DNA of 33,878 nucleotides, from assembly GCA_035446985.1 (NCBI GenBank), contig DAOTGG010000009.1, positions 1 through 33,878 on the forward strand, read 5' to 3'. This DNA is from JAQUSX01 sp035446985 (GTDB lineage Bacteria; Bacillota; Clostridia; Christensenellales; CAG-314). Under the pieces are notes generated by a model. The model searched no databases. It was not told where the DNA came from and was given only the letters and a program-made list of their open reading frames with translations. Made by a program: the position numbers and the translations under genes. The number at the start of each line of letters is the position of its first letter. Position 1 is the stretch's first letter. Below are positions 8,399-15,398 of this stretch, piece by piece.

Positions 8399-9365
8399 TG
8401 TTTCTCCTGTTTTTTTCCGCCGCTTCGTACGCTTTTACAATCAATTGAACAAGCGGATGACGAACGACGTCTTTTTCCGTAAGGGTGATAATGCCTATGT
8501 CGGGTATATCTCTGAGCAAAGTCGCGGCGTGTTTTAGTCCGCTCAGTTTACCTTCGGGTAAGTCGGCTTGGGTAAGGTCGCCGTTAATTACCATTTTGCT
8601 TCCTTCGCCCAGACGCGTCAAAAACATTTTTATTTGTTCCCGCGAGGTGTTTTGCGCTTCGTCAAGAATGATAAAAGCGTTTGACAGCGTGCGTCCTCTC
8701 ATATATGCCAAAGGAGCAATCTCAATAACCCCTTTTTCTATTAATTTTTGATACTGCTCAAAGCCAAGCATTTCCTGCAATCCGTCGTAAAGCGGTCTAA
8801 GATACGGATTTACCTTTTCTTGAAGGTCGCCGGGTAAAAAGCCTAATTTTTCCCCCGCTTCTACTGCTGGACGGGTGAGAATTATTTTGTCCACTTGCTT
8901 GGCTCTAAGAGCGTTTACTGCTAACGCTACCGCAAGATAAGTTTTTCCCGTGCCTGCGGGACCTACGCCTATAGTTATGGTTTTTTTCGCTATGCTGTCA
9001 ACGTATTTTTTTTGCCCTACCGTCTTGCATTTTATGGGTTTGCCGCGGTTTGTAAGTATAACGATACCGTGCAAAAGGTCGTCGATTTCGTCAAGCTTGC
9101 CTTCCTGGGCGCAATCGCACATATATTTAACTCTGCCAACGTCTATCGTATCGCCGTTGTGAATGAATTTGCTGAGTTTTTCAACGACGGTAAGCGCGGC
9201 GTTAACGTTTTCTTCTTCGCCCTTTAAGTAGTTTTCGCCTAATAGATTTAATACTTCAACGTTAAAAGCGTTTTTTATAATAGTGATGTTTTCATCCAAA
9301 GCCCCGAATATTTTCATCAAGGCGTCGACGTCATTAACGTCGATTTTTTTCGTGATTTCTGCCAA
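8388..9365 (-). CDS. phoH: PhoH-like ATPase
   Basis: Cytosolic P-loop ATPase of the PhoH family, suggested to act in RNA metabolism alongside YbeY. Its 325 residues match the family. Walker A is seen as GVGPAGTGKTYLA and Walker B as AFIILDEAQNTS. Further family blocks are LTRPAVEAGEKLGFLPGDL, DPYLRPLYD-like NPYLRPLYDGL, YMRGRTL and GDLTQADLP. Translation starts at a TTG (9365) with GCGGAGG 4 bases upstream. It lies in the usual Firmicutes position between yqfD and the PgpH gene. Confidence 0.96.
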   Translation of the reverse strand: MAEITKKIDVNDVDALMKIFGALDENITIIKNAFNVEVLNLLGENYLKGEEENVNAALTVVEKLSKFIHNGDTIDVGRVKYMCDCAQEGKLDEIDDLLHGIVILTNRGKPIKCKTVGQKKYVDSIAKKTITIGVGPAGTGKTYLAVALAVNALRAKQVDKIILTRPAVEAGEKLGFLPGDLQEKVNPYLRPLYDGLQEMLGFEQYQKLIEKGVIEIAPLAYMRGRTLSNAFIILDEAQNTSREQIKMFLTRLGEGSKMVINGDLTQADLPEGKLSGLKHAATLLRDIPDIGIITLTEKDVVRHPLVQLIVKAYEAAEKNRRNNEK

Positions 9366-9393
9366 ATTTCCTCCGCGGTTTTTTTATTTTAAT

Positions 9394-10488
9394 TTATTCT
9401 GAAATTAACATTTCTCCCGTTACCGTTACTGTTATTATGTTTCCCGATTCGGTGGTTATAACATCAAGTACGATAAAATCGGCTTCGTTTCGGGCAAGTT
9501 CTTCCGCCCGTCCCGCAAGCAACGGAAATCTTTCGGTGTATGTATAATAAGTCAGTTTCGGCTGCAATTCGTAAACGTAAGTAATTTCAGCCACAATACC
9601 CGTCGGGAAAAAGGTGTAAAACTTCGTTTCAGTTTCGTATTTATGAAAAGTTATTTTGCCTAGACTGTCGGTGTTGTGCCCGTAAACGTCAAAGGAAGTC
9701 AAAATTTGTTTTTCGCCAGTTCTTATGTATTCCACAACGCAGGGACTGTATTCGAGCGAATGGCTTAGGCTAACGCTTGCGTATACTTCGCCAACCGCTT
9801 TTACGTCTTCGGTAGTTCCGTCGCGAAAAGTCTTTACGCCCTTTATCAACACTTGACCGACGCTGACCGTATCGCCTACCGAAACGAGCGGAGTTCCCGA
9901 CAAACATACTATTCTTGTAATAACTCCCGCGCGAACCGCAACGATGTCGTCTGACTTATTGTAATCGATTACGTCTTTTTTCGGCAGACTGTCGATTAAC
10001 TCTACCGACAAAGTTGAACCATTAACGTCAACTATGGCGTAACTAATGCCGTCAATATTGTTTTCTAAATAATTTTCAAGCGTGTCAAAGTCTATTCTTG
10101 CTAAATTACAGCCGATTTTTACCCCGTAATCTTCTAAAACCTGAATTACAGTATCGCGGTCTTTGGTGGTGTCAATTTTTATTGTAAAACAAAAATTCCC
10201 CGTTACCGCTATCAACGCAATTGAGATAACTGCTGCCAAAACGATAATAAGATTATTTTTTACGGCGTCGTAAAACTTGGCAAAACCTACGGATTCGCAA
10301 GATAATACATTATAGCATTTATTTTGCAAGTAATCAACTATTCTAATGTCGTCGCGGACTTTGGCGACAAAGCTCAAAATATCTTTATTTCGCCTGACAT
10401 TTTTAATTGGTATATTAAGTTTGGTAAAATCGCTGAGTAATTTGGCGTGATTAAGCCCTTTTACGGTGTATTTTTTGCCGCTAACCAT
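9394..10488 (-). CDS. yqfD: Sporulation protein YqfD
   Basis: Membrane-associated sporulation protein transcribed in the mother cell (sigma-E) in Bacillus. Its molecular role is unresolved. The 364-residue product has an N-terminal cytoplasmic part, a membrane helix around residues 78-98 (NLIIVLAAVISIALIAV), and an extracytoplasmic region with the family blocks DVNGSTLSVEL, GVITRIVCLSGTPLVSVGDTVSVGQVL and GEVYASV. The ATG has GAGGTG 5 bases upstream and overlaps yqfC by 8 bp. It is slightly shorter than the Bacillus protein. Confidence 0.93.
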   Translation of the reverse strand: MVSGKKYTVKGLNHAKLLSDFTKLNIPIKNVRRNKDILSFVAKVRDDIRIVDYLQNKCYNVLSCESVGFAKFYDAVKNNLIIVLAAVISIALIAVTGNFCFTIKIDTTKDRDTVIQVLEDYGVKIGCNLARIDFDTLENYLENNIDGISYAIVDVNGSTLSVELIDSLPKKDVIDYNKSDDIVAVRAGVITRIVCLSGTPLVSVGDTVSVGQVLIKGVKTFRDGTTEDVKAVGEVYASVSLSHSLEYSPCVVEYIRTGEKQILTSFDVYGHNTDSLGKITFHKYETETKFYTFFPTGIVAEITYVYELQPKLTYYTYTERFPLLAGRAEELARNEADFIVLDVITTESGNIITVTVTGEMLISE

Positions 10489-10750
10489 TGCTCACCTCGC
10501 AGGAATTTATCTCGCCCGCAACGACGGCAAAATTTTTCGTCATCTGCTTGATATACAATCCGTCACCGATTATTTTGACATAGCGGCGTTTTATCTTAAA
10601 AATAATCTCCGTCTGCTCGTATTTTTTTATGCCCGTATGCCCTTCCAAAACACAAAATTTGCCGCTAAAAACCGAAAATTTGAAACCGCCGACAAGACTT
10701 AATATATCGTAATCGTCGGTTGAAAAAAGCTCTTTTTCAAAGCTGGTCAT
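10481..10750 (-). CDS. yqfC: Sporulation protein YqfC
   Basis: Small sporulation protein of the YqfC family (about 90 residues, here 89). It contains the features FSVFSGKFCVLEGHTGIKKY and IKQMTKNFAVVAGEINS typical of the family. It is the first gene of the yqfC-recO cluster. The ribosome binding site AAGGAG lies about 12 bases before the ATG. A weak sigma-E-like -10 (CATATAGT, 10785-10778) lies upstream, but its -35 partner is poorly placed. A sporulation start inside the cluster would leave era, ybeY and phoH needing another promoter, which I could not identify. Confidence 0.88.
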   Translation of the reverse strand: MTSFEKELFSTDDYDILSLVGGFKFSVFSGKFCVLEGHTGIKKYEQTEIIFKIKRRYVKIIGDGLYIKQMTKNFAVVAGEINSCEVSNG

Positions 10751-10887
10751 AATTTTTTTCGCTCCTTTTACCCTATTACTATATGTTTTGGTTTGTTTGC
10801 GAATACTTTTTGAGTTTCTTTAAATTACGCTAAATTGTTTTTTTTATTGCCCTTGTTTATCGTATCTATTAACTTTTTTCCGCATAC

Positions 10888-10912
10888 AAAAAACGCCCCC
10901 AAAGGAGCGTTT
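10888..10912 (-). terminator. Intrinsic terminator of the NYN-domain gene
   Basis: On the minus strand AAACGC-T-CC loops through TTTG to GG-G-GCGTTT and is followed by T6. One mismatch lies in the stem. It separates the glycosylase/NYN unit from the yqfC operon. Confidence 0.75.
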
Positions 10913-10934
10913 AAAAAAAACATATTTAAAAAAT

Positions 10935-11975
10935 TTACTCTGACTTAAACTCGTCCAAAAGTTTTTTGATTTCTTCCAGTAATGCCGCGTTTTCGTCGTC
11001 GAGCGGCGTCGCTTCGTCTTCAAGTTCTTCCACTTCGTCCAAAATTCTGTCGCTGTCGACAGGCACATATTTTTCTTCGCCCGGCATCGGTTCGGAATCA
11101 ACTTGTTCCAAAATCTCTTCTTTCATTACTTTTGCAGTTTCGGAAGATTTTTTTTCGGCTTCTTCTATTCGTCTAAGCATAGAAGCGAATTCACCTGCCA
11201 TTTGACGGTCCGCCACAGATTGTTTAGGAGTGTCTTCAATTTTTTTCGCATCGGTCGCGGCGGCTTGGGAAGGTTCGTCAAAGACTTCGTAAGAGGGCTT
11301 AACGGTTTCGGTTACAGGCGGAATTATTTCTTCGGGTATTTGATTTTCAATTATTTCTTCCGTGATTTCTTCGCTTATTTCATCGGTTTTTTCTTCTGCT
11401 TTTTCTAGTTTTTCTTCCATAATTTCTTCGGTGTTTTCTTCTTTACTTTCTTTGGTGTTTTCTTCCGTCATTTCTTCGTCTTTAATTATTTTTTCCGCAA
11501 TCGGTTTTGCAGCTTTTTTCTTTGGCAAAGGTTTTAGCACGTCAACTATTCCCACGTCCAAAAACTCGTCGACAAGCCGCGAAGACTCCTCGTCGTTGTT
11601 ATCAAGAGCGTATATCGCAATATTATAACTTTGGAGTCTGCGGTAAAGATATACCATATCGGCTGGCGGAGCGATAATCGCAACGGCTTCGATATTCGTG
11701 TTTTGCAGTACGTCTTCCATAACGTCGATTATTATTCTGTTGTCAAGAGTTTTTTGACCGCGTTTTTTTATACGCATAGGCGGCGCGACCTCGTAACCGC
11801 GTCTTGCTATTTCGTCAAAAATATCTTTATTCCTTCGCTCCGAAACGCCGTAAACTTTCGCGACAATGATTTCGCCTTTTTCCTGCAACGCCAGGTTAGC
11901 ATGAATAAAGCTGTCGTATGTAATATCGCAGTTGTCTACGTCGATATAAAAAGCGATTTGTTTTTTATCGGGCAT
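10935..11975 (-). CDS. NYN-domain protein with long acidic C-terminal extension
   Basis: The N-terminal ~145 residues form a NYN/PIN-like nuclease domain. Visible motifs are the first acidic strand FYIDVDNC, then VYGVSERR, the central KTLDNRIIIDVMEDVL with conserved Asp, and VAIIAPPADMVYLYRRLQ ending in a C-terminal LVDEFLDVG. NYN proteins are putative RNases related to LabA/YacP. The usual serine after the second strand (S-D-F) is replaced by PPADM, so catalysis is not certain. From about residue 155 the chain is Lys/Glu-rich and repetitive (EEKTDEISEEITEEII), probably a disordered or coiled-coil tail. I chose the ATG at 11975 because the earlier in-frame TTG (11993) overlaps the GGAGG. It lies 47 bp after ogg, so it is probably co-transcribed with it. 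Confidence 0.8.
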   Translation of the reverse strand: MPDKKQIAFYIDVDNCDITYDSFIHANLALQEKGEIIVAKVYGVSERRNKDIFDEIARRGYEVAPPMRIKKRGQKTLDNRIIIDVMEDVLQNTNIEAVAIIAPPADMVYLYRRLQSYNIAIYALDNNDEESSRLVDEFLDVGIVDVLKPLPKKKAAKPIAEKIIKDEEMTEENTKESKEENTEEIMEEKLEKAEEKTDEISEEITEEIIENQIPEEIIPPVTETVKPSYEVFDEPSQAAATDAKKIEDTPKQSVADRQMAGEFASMLRRIEEAEKKSSETAKVMKEEILEQVDSEPMPGEEKYVPVDSDRILDEVEELEDEATPLDDENAALLEEIKKLLDEFKSE

Positions 11976-12022
11976 TTTAAAAGAGTCCTCCAAAATCTAT
12001 ACTCAAGGTTATTTTAAACTAT

Positions 12023-12868
12023 TTAACGCTGTTTTGCAATACTTTCCCGTTCAAAATAAAACAAATATTGCTGAGCGTATCCGCTGTATTCGCCGAACTT
12101 TTTAACGAAAAATTCCGAAATTTTTTGCGGCGAAAGCTTAATTCCGTCGGAAAAATGGTTTTCATACACTTTTTCAATCCAAGTGTCAACGGGAAAAACA
12201 TCCGCGCGTTTTAGCCCGAACAATAATATACAGTCGGCTACTTTTCCCCCTACGCCCGATAAAGTCAAAAGACTTTTTCTCGCTTCTGCGGTGGAAAGAT
12301 TTTTTAATTCGTTTATGTCAAACCCGTCCAGAAGCATCTTCGCCGTTTTATGAATATAATCCGCTCGGTATCCGCAACCCTTTTCGCAATAAAAAATTTT
12401 GTCCTTACCCGCCAATGCTTCAAGCGTGGGGAAAGCGTGACCGTATTTTGTCTTCTCGCCCAGTTCCAAGCAAAGGCACTCGATAATCTTTTGAATACGC
12501 TTGATATTGTTATTTGACGACAAAATAAAACTGAATATGATTTCGGTTAAGTCCTGATTCAACAAGCGTATGCCTTGACCGTATTCCACCGCGCGGCTCA
12601 TAATATCGTTGACGGCGACTTTTTGAGTTATATTGCCGTAATCCCGGTCAAGGTCAAAATAATCGTAAAAATACTGCGGATTGTCGGTAATAATCTCAAC
12701 GTCGTCCACTTTTTGCGTTACGCGGGCGTATTTATCAAGCGAAAACACGCCGTAATTGTTCTCGGCATACTTAACGTAGCGAAAAACCTGTCCGCATTCC
12801 AAAATACTTTTTATATCAAAATTTTTTTCGTTATTTAAAATAATTTTATCGGCATGTATTTTTATCAT
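12023..12868 (-). CDS. ogg: 8-oxoguanine DNA glycosylase/AP lyase (OGG1-type)
   Basis: Base-excision repair enzyme removing 8-oxoguanine and cleaving the abasic site. The N-terminal TBP-like domain contains FDIKSILECGQVFRY. The HhH-GPD domain has LSGVGGKVADCILLFG with the Schiff-base Lys, followed by the catalytic Asp in VFPVDTWIEKVY. About 281 residues is normal for clostridial OGG proteins. The start is the ATG at 12868, because a sigma-A promoter predicts transcription to begin on that very A. The alternative TTG at 12889 lies inside the promoter. No Shine-Dalgarno is present. It is divergent from a second DNA glycosylase and followed by the NYN gene. Confidence 0.93.
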   Translation of the reverse strand: MIKIHADKIILNNEKNFDIKSILECGQVFRYVKYAENNYGVFSLDKYARVTQKVDDVEIITDNPQYFYDYFDLDRDYGNITQKVAVNDIMSRAVEYGQGIRLLNQDLTEIIFSFILSSNNNIKRIQKIIECLCLELGEKTKYGHAFPTLEALAGKDKIFYCEKGCGYRADYIHKTAKMLLDGFDINELKNLSTAEARKSLLTLSGVGGKVADCILLFGLKRADVFPVDTWIEKVYENHFSDGIKLSPQKISEFFVKKFGEYSGYAQQYLFYFERESIAKQR

Positions 12869-12874
12869 ACGCTT

Positions 12875-12903
12875 ATTATCAACCGACAAGCATCGGTTGT
12901 CAA
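12875..12903 (-). promoter_or_regulatory. Sigma-A promoter of ogg (leaderless)
   Basis: TTGACA (12903-12898), spacer of exactly 17 bp, GATAAT (12880-12875). Seven bases beyond the -10 is 12868, the A of the ogg ATG. The spacer contains an inverted repeat. Confidence 0.75.
12880..12899. promoter_or_regulatory. Inverted repeat between -35 and -10 of ogg (candidate operator)
   Basis: CAACCGA (12880-12886), 6-base spacer, TCGGTTG (12893-12899). The arms are perfect 7-bp complements and fill the ogg spacer, ending 6 bases from the -35 of the divergent promoter. It looks like a repressor site that could cover both promoters. No regulator gene is adjacent. Confidence 0.5.
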
Positions 12904-12904
12904 G

Positions 12905-12933
12905 TTGACAGTTAAATTTAATGAATCTATAAT
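12905..12933 (+). promoter_or_regulatory. Consensus sigma-A promoter of the family-6 glycosylase (leaderless)
   Basis: TTGACA (12905-12910), 17-bp spacer, TATAAT (12928-12933): both hexamers match consensus exactly. The predicted +1 at 12940 is the A of the ATG. Its -35 and the ogg -35 form the palindrome TGTCAAGTTGACA (12898-12910). Confidence 0.8.
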
Positions 12934-12939
12934 CTTTTT

Positions 12940-13449
12940 ATGATAAAAAATCCTAAAGCTAACGAAAATACATTAATCGACGGATTCGAGCCTTTTTATA
13001 ATGAAAACTCCTTAATTTTGATTTTAGGCAGTTTTCCAAGCGTGAAAAGCCGTGAAGTCAGTTTTTATTACGGAAATAAGCAAAACCGATTTTGGAAAAT
13101 GCTGTCGGATTTTTTCGGTATGCCGATTCATTCGATTGCCGAAAAGAAAAAATTACTAAGCGTAAATGAAATCGCTTTATGGGATATCGTGACCAAGTGC
13201 GAAATAATAGGTTCATTAGACAGCGCGATAAAAAATTATTCTGTGGCGGACGTGCCGAGTTTGCTTGTAAACGCGCCTAATATTAAAAAAATCCTTATTA
13301 ACGGGCAGACGGCATATAAAATATTTACTAAAAATTTCCCCGAGTTAAGCGATATTGCGATTTGCCTACCTTCCACCAGTCCAGCAAATACAAAATTTGA
13401 TAAATCCGCTTGGCTCAAAGAATTGGAAATTTTGAAAAAAACAAATTAG
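12940..13449 (+). CDS. DNA-deoxyinosine glycosylase (uracil-DNA glycosylase family 6)
   Basis: Member of the UDG superfamily that excises hypoxanthine from deaminated adenine. The 169 residues contain motif 1 LILGSFPSVKSREVSFYYGN, the NRFWKML motif and motif 2 LPSTSPANT, which follow the hypoxanthine-DNA glycosylase (TIGR04274-like) pattern. It is one of only three plus-strand genes. It has no Shine-Dalgarno, and its consensus promoter places the +1 on the ATG. It is paired head to head with ogg, which makes a small base-excision repair locus. It ends at a bidirectional terminator shared with rpmA. Confidence 0.88.
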   Translation: MIKNPKANENTLIDGFEPFYNENSLILILGSFPSVKSREVSFYYGNKQNRFWKMLSDFFGMPIHSIAEKKKLLSVNEIALWDIVTKCEIIGSLDSAIKNYSVADVPSLLVNAPNIKKILINGQTAYKIFTKNFPELSDIAICLPSTSPANTKFDKSAWLKELEILKKTN

Positions 13450-13524
13450 CCTTTATGAAATGCAAAATTACAAAAATCTGTTATTTGAATAATTAATAAA
13501 ATTACAATTATCAAAATAAAAAAT

Positions 13525-13550
13525 AAAGCGTATTGATTTCAATACGCTTT
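13525..13550. terminator. Bidirectional intrinsic terminator
   Basis: Perfect 11-bp stem AAAGCGTATTG (13525-13535) / CAATACGCTTT (13540-13550) with a 4-base loop and T-rich flanks in both directions. It serves the plus-strand glycosylase gene and the convergent rpmA. Confidence 0.9.
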
Positions 13551-13562
13551 TGTTTTTATTTA

Positions 13563-13841
13563 TTACGCGTTAGGATATACGCTAACTTGTTTTTTCGCCT
13601 TTCCCTTGGGTTCAAATTTTACTACGCCGTCGATAAGAGCGAACAAAGTGTCGTCCTTGCCGATTCCAACGTTGTGACCCGGGTGAATATGAGTGCCGCG
13701 TTGACGAACCAAGATATTTCCCGCAAGAACAAATTGACCGTCGGCGCGTTTAGCTCCCAAACGTTTGCTTTCGCTTTCACGTCCGTTTCGGGTGCTACCC
13801 ATACCTTTTTTGTGGGCGAATAATTGAATCTTTATAAACAT
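13563..13841 (-). CDS. rpmA: 50S ribosomal protein L27 with Prp-cleaved N-terminal extension
   Basis: Large-subunit protein near the peptidyl-transferase centre. The 92 residues contain HKKGMGSTRNGRESESKRLG, IHPGHNVGIGKDDTLFALIDG and VKFEPKGK of L27. Like other Firmicutes L27 proteins it starts with a short hydrophobic prepeptide, MFIKIQLFA, which corresponds to the MLKLNLQFFA motif removed by the Prp protease. The prepeptide is one residue shorter than usual and has LF-A in place of FF-A. The ATG overlaps the prp stop by one base (TAATG). Obg, which often follows, is absent. Confidence 0.97.
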   Translation of the reverse strand: MFIKIQLFAHKKGMGSTRNGRESESKRLGAKRADGQFVLAGNILVRQRGTHIHPGHNVGIGKDDTLFALIDGVVKFEPKGKAKKQVSVYPNA

Positions 13842-14173
13842 TATTCATTAACCTCCAATTTCATAAAATCCGAATATTCGGTGTATAAGTCGGACAAACC
13901 GCACAGCATTGTGCCCAAAATCATATCGGCGTCGCGCCTGCTGGTTTCGTCCAAATTTTCAGGCAGATTAAAGCTTAATACCCCGTCCTTTTCATTTCGC
14001 TGGTATTTGACTTTTATATGAGCCACCGAAAGCAGCCCAAGCAAAGCCGTTTGCACCAAAGTGGATATACCCGCGCAGACGATGTCCTCGCCGCAAGCCG
14101 CATATCCCGAATGACCCCGACAGTCGACAGCGGTAATGCTGCCGTTAGTTTTAATCACCCTGATTTCCGTCAT
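13841..14173 (-). CDS. prp: Ribosomal-processing cysteine protease Prp
   Basis: Cysteine protease that removes the N-terminal extension of L27, as established for the Staphylococcus aureus family (YsxB). The 110 residues are typical. The catalytic dyad is visible as His21 in RGHSGYA and Cys33 in DIVCAGIS. The gene sits in its conserved place between rplU and rpmA with one-base overlaps (TAATG) on each side, so the three proteins should be made in fixed proportion. Confidence 0.95.
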   Translation of the reverse strand: MTEIRVIKTNGSITAVDCRGHSGYAACGEDIVCAGISTLVQTALLGLLSVAHIKVKYQRNEKDGVLSFNLPENLDETSRRDADMILGTMLCGLSDLYTEYSDFMKLEVNE

Positions 14174-14487
14174 TATTCTTTACCGACGGTGATGTTTTCT
14201 ATTTTGAGTTTTGTATACGGTTGTCTGTGACCTTGTTTTTTACGAACGTTTTTCTTTGCTTTGTAAGTAAAAATAGTCAATTTAGCTCCTTTGCCGTGTT
14301 CCAAAACTTTTGCGGTAACGGTGACTTTTTCAGCTTTTTTGCCTGTCAAAACCGTTTTGTCGTCCGCGTACAAAAGAACGGGCAGTTCGATTGTCGAGCC
14401 AACTTCCGCTTTAAGCAATTCGGTGGAAAAAATCAAATCCTTTGTGGCTTTGTATTGTTTTCCTCCTGTTTTTACGATAGCGTACAT
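14173..14487 (-). CDS. rplU: 50S ribosomal protein L21
   Basis: Large-subunit protein. The 104 residues start MYAIVKTGGKQYKATK and end with YKAKKNVRKKQGHRQPYTKLKI, both strong L21 signatures. A strong ribosome binding site (AGGAGG) precedes the ATG by about 8 bases. It is the first gene of the rplU-prp-rpmA operon, behind an L21-type leader. Confidence 0.98.
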   Translation of the reverse strand: MYAIVKTGGKQYKATKDLIFSTELLKAEVGSTIELPVLLYADDKTVLTGKKAEKVTVTAKVLEHGKGAKLTIFTYKAKKNVRKKQGHRQPYTKLKIENITVGKE

Positions 14488-14581
14488 TTAATTTACCTCC
14501 TCTTCCCAGTCTCGCTGAACTTATGTTTTCGGGCGGTTTACCGTGCGGCAAACGCTTAGATAGCCCAGTCCAAGCGGCTCG
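14488..14581 (-). ncRNA. L21 leader (ribosomal protein mRNA leader)
   Basis: The ~94-nt leader of rplU can form CGCUU/AAGCG around GGACUGGGCUAUCU, then CGG-UAAA-CCG, then CAG/CUG just before the AGGAGG. Structured leaders at this position are known in Firmicutes (L21 leader family) and probably allow autoregulation by L21. The assignment is from position and pairing only, with no covariance test. Confidence 0.6.
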
Positions 14582-14587
14582 TCTAAT

Positions 14588-14616
14588 AATTTATCATAAG
14601 GCTGTTTTTTTGTCAA
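14588..14616 (-). promoter_or_regulatory. Sigma-A promoter of rplU-prp-rpmA
   Basis: TTGACA (14616-14611), 17-bp spacer, TAAATT (14593-14588). Predicted start near 14581, giving a leader of about 94 nt. Confidence 0.65.
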
Positions 14617-14625
14617 ACATTTTAG

Positions 14626-14655
14626 GTATTAAAACAAACCGCCTTCCGCATACTA
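14626..14655 (+). promoter_or_regulatory. Candidate sigma-G (forespore) promoter
   Basis: GTATT (14626-14630), 18-bp spacer, CATACTA (14649-14655). The -10 matches the forespore sigma-G consensus CATAMTA exactly, and the -35 matches GYATA at 4 of 5 positions. The predicted start near 14662 is followed by AGGAG at 14676. No sigma-A promoter was found for these genes. Confidence 0.4.
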
Positions 14656-14691
14656 AAAACTAATAAGCCCACAAAAGGAGAAAATGCTATA

Positions 14692-14814
14692 ATGCCAAAA
14701 AGCAAAATAAAAAATTTTGAATATTTTATGAACGCTGAAACGAGCAGAAACCCCGAATTTTATCTCTTTGACGAGTCGGAATATTACGATTTTTACCGTT
14801 TGGAGGACGAATAA
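14692..14814 (+). CDS. Small acidic, Tyr/Phe-rich hypothetical peptide (40 aa)
   Basis: An ATG at 14692 with AAGGAG about 11 bases upstream opens a 40-codon frame. The product starts MPKSKIKNFEYFMNAE and ends in FDESEYYDFYRLEDE. It is basic at the N-terminus and acidic and aromatic at the C-terminus. The stop lies one base before the ATG of the next gene, whose ribosome binding site is inside this frame, so the two are translationally coupled. I do not recognise the family. Confidence 0.6.
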   Translation: MPKSKIKNFEYFMNAETSRNPEFYLFDESEYYDFYRLEDE

Positions 14815-14815
14815 T

Positions 14816-15325
14816 ATGAATGAACAACCCCGCGAAAATAATGAAAACAGCACGCGCGGCGCGGTGTGGAACGAACCCGCAAAAGACTGCGGAAAGAACG
14901 TTAATACGATAAAAATACTTAACGCGATAAACGATAACGCTCTGATGGCCAGAGAATCGACCGAAACCATTCTTAAATATGTGGACAATATGGATTTTGG
15001 CGACCTATTGCGCAGTCAAGTAAATAAATACGACGAATTTTGCAGACGGGCGCAACTAATGGCGAATAACCTTGGCTGTGTGCTTGAAACGCAAAACAAA
15101 ACGGCGCGCGGTATGGCAAAAATGTCATTGAAAATGAAAATGATGATGGATAATTCCGTCGGAAAAATCGCTGAGATTATGTTACTCGGTACTACTAACG
15201 GCATCGTTGATATGGGCAAACTTATTCGCCACACCCCCGACGTAAAAGACGAAGCTTTGTCGCTGGCAAAAGAACTTTTGATTTACGAAGAAGACAAAGT
15301 CGAATTGATGAAATATCATTTGTAG
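14816..15325 (+). CDS. Conserved helical protein of unknown function
   Basis: The 169-residue protein starts at ATG 14816, 9 bases after GGAGG. The first ~30 residues are polar and Asn-rich. The rest is predicted to be almost all helical, with no transmembrane segment or signal peptide. The part around ILKYVDNMDFGDLLRSQVNK, IAEIMLLGTTNGIVDMGKL and LAKELLIYEEDKVELMKYHL resembles uncharacterised four-helix clostridial proteins that I know only as hypothetical. A ferritin-like fold is possible, but no clear iron ligands (ExxH pairs) are seen. The plus-strand location, the coupled 40-aa peptide and the sigma-G-like promoter suggest a spore-related role, as an inference. Confidence 0.75.
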   Translation: MNEQPRENNENSTRGAVWNEPAKDCGKNVNTIKILNAINDNALMARESTETILKYVDNMDFGDLLRSQVNKYDEFCRRAQLMANNLGCVLETQNKTARGMAKMSLKMKMMMDNSVGKIAEIMLLGTTNGIVDMGKLIRHTPDVKDEALSLAKELLIYEEDKVELMKYHL

Positions 15326-15349
15326 ATTTTAAATATGATATAAAAGTAA

Positions 15350-15374
15350 AAAGAACGGAGTTTATCCGCTCTTT
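15350..15374. terminator. Bidirectional intrinsic terminator
   Basis: AAAGA-A-CGGA (15350-15359), loop GTTTA, TCCG-C-TCTTT (15365-15374) followed by T's. One internal mismatch. It serves the plus-strand helical protein gene and the convergent acetyltransferase gene. Confidence 0.8.
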
Positions 15375-15398
15375 TTTTTATTATTAAATTTAAAAAAT

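Noticed and set aside
10778..10806. Sigma-E promoter for yqfC
   Set aside because: CATATAGT matches the -10 only partly, and the best -35 match is at 16 rather than 14 bp, so I did not list it as a feature.
11103..11628. Plus-strand frames rich in Ser/Phe opposite the NYN gene
   Set aside because: They are the mirror of its Glu/Lys-rich repetitive tail, and low complexity explains them.
14688..14693. TATAAT overlapping the ATG of the 40-aa frame, as a leaderless promoter
   Set aside because: It overlaps the start codon itself and has no -35 at 16-18 bp. The frame has a normal AAGGAG.
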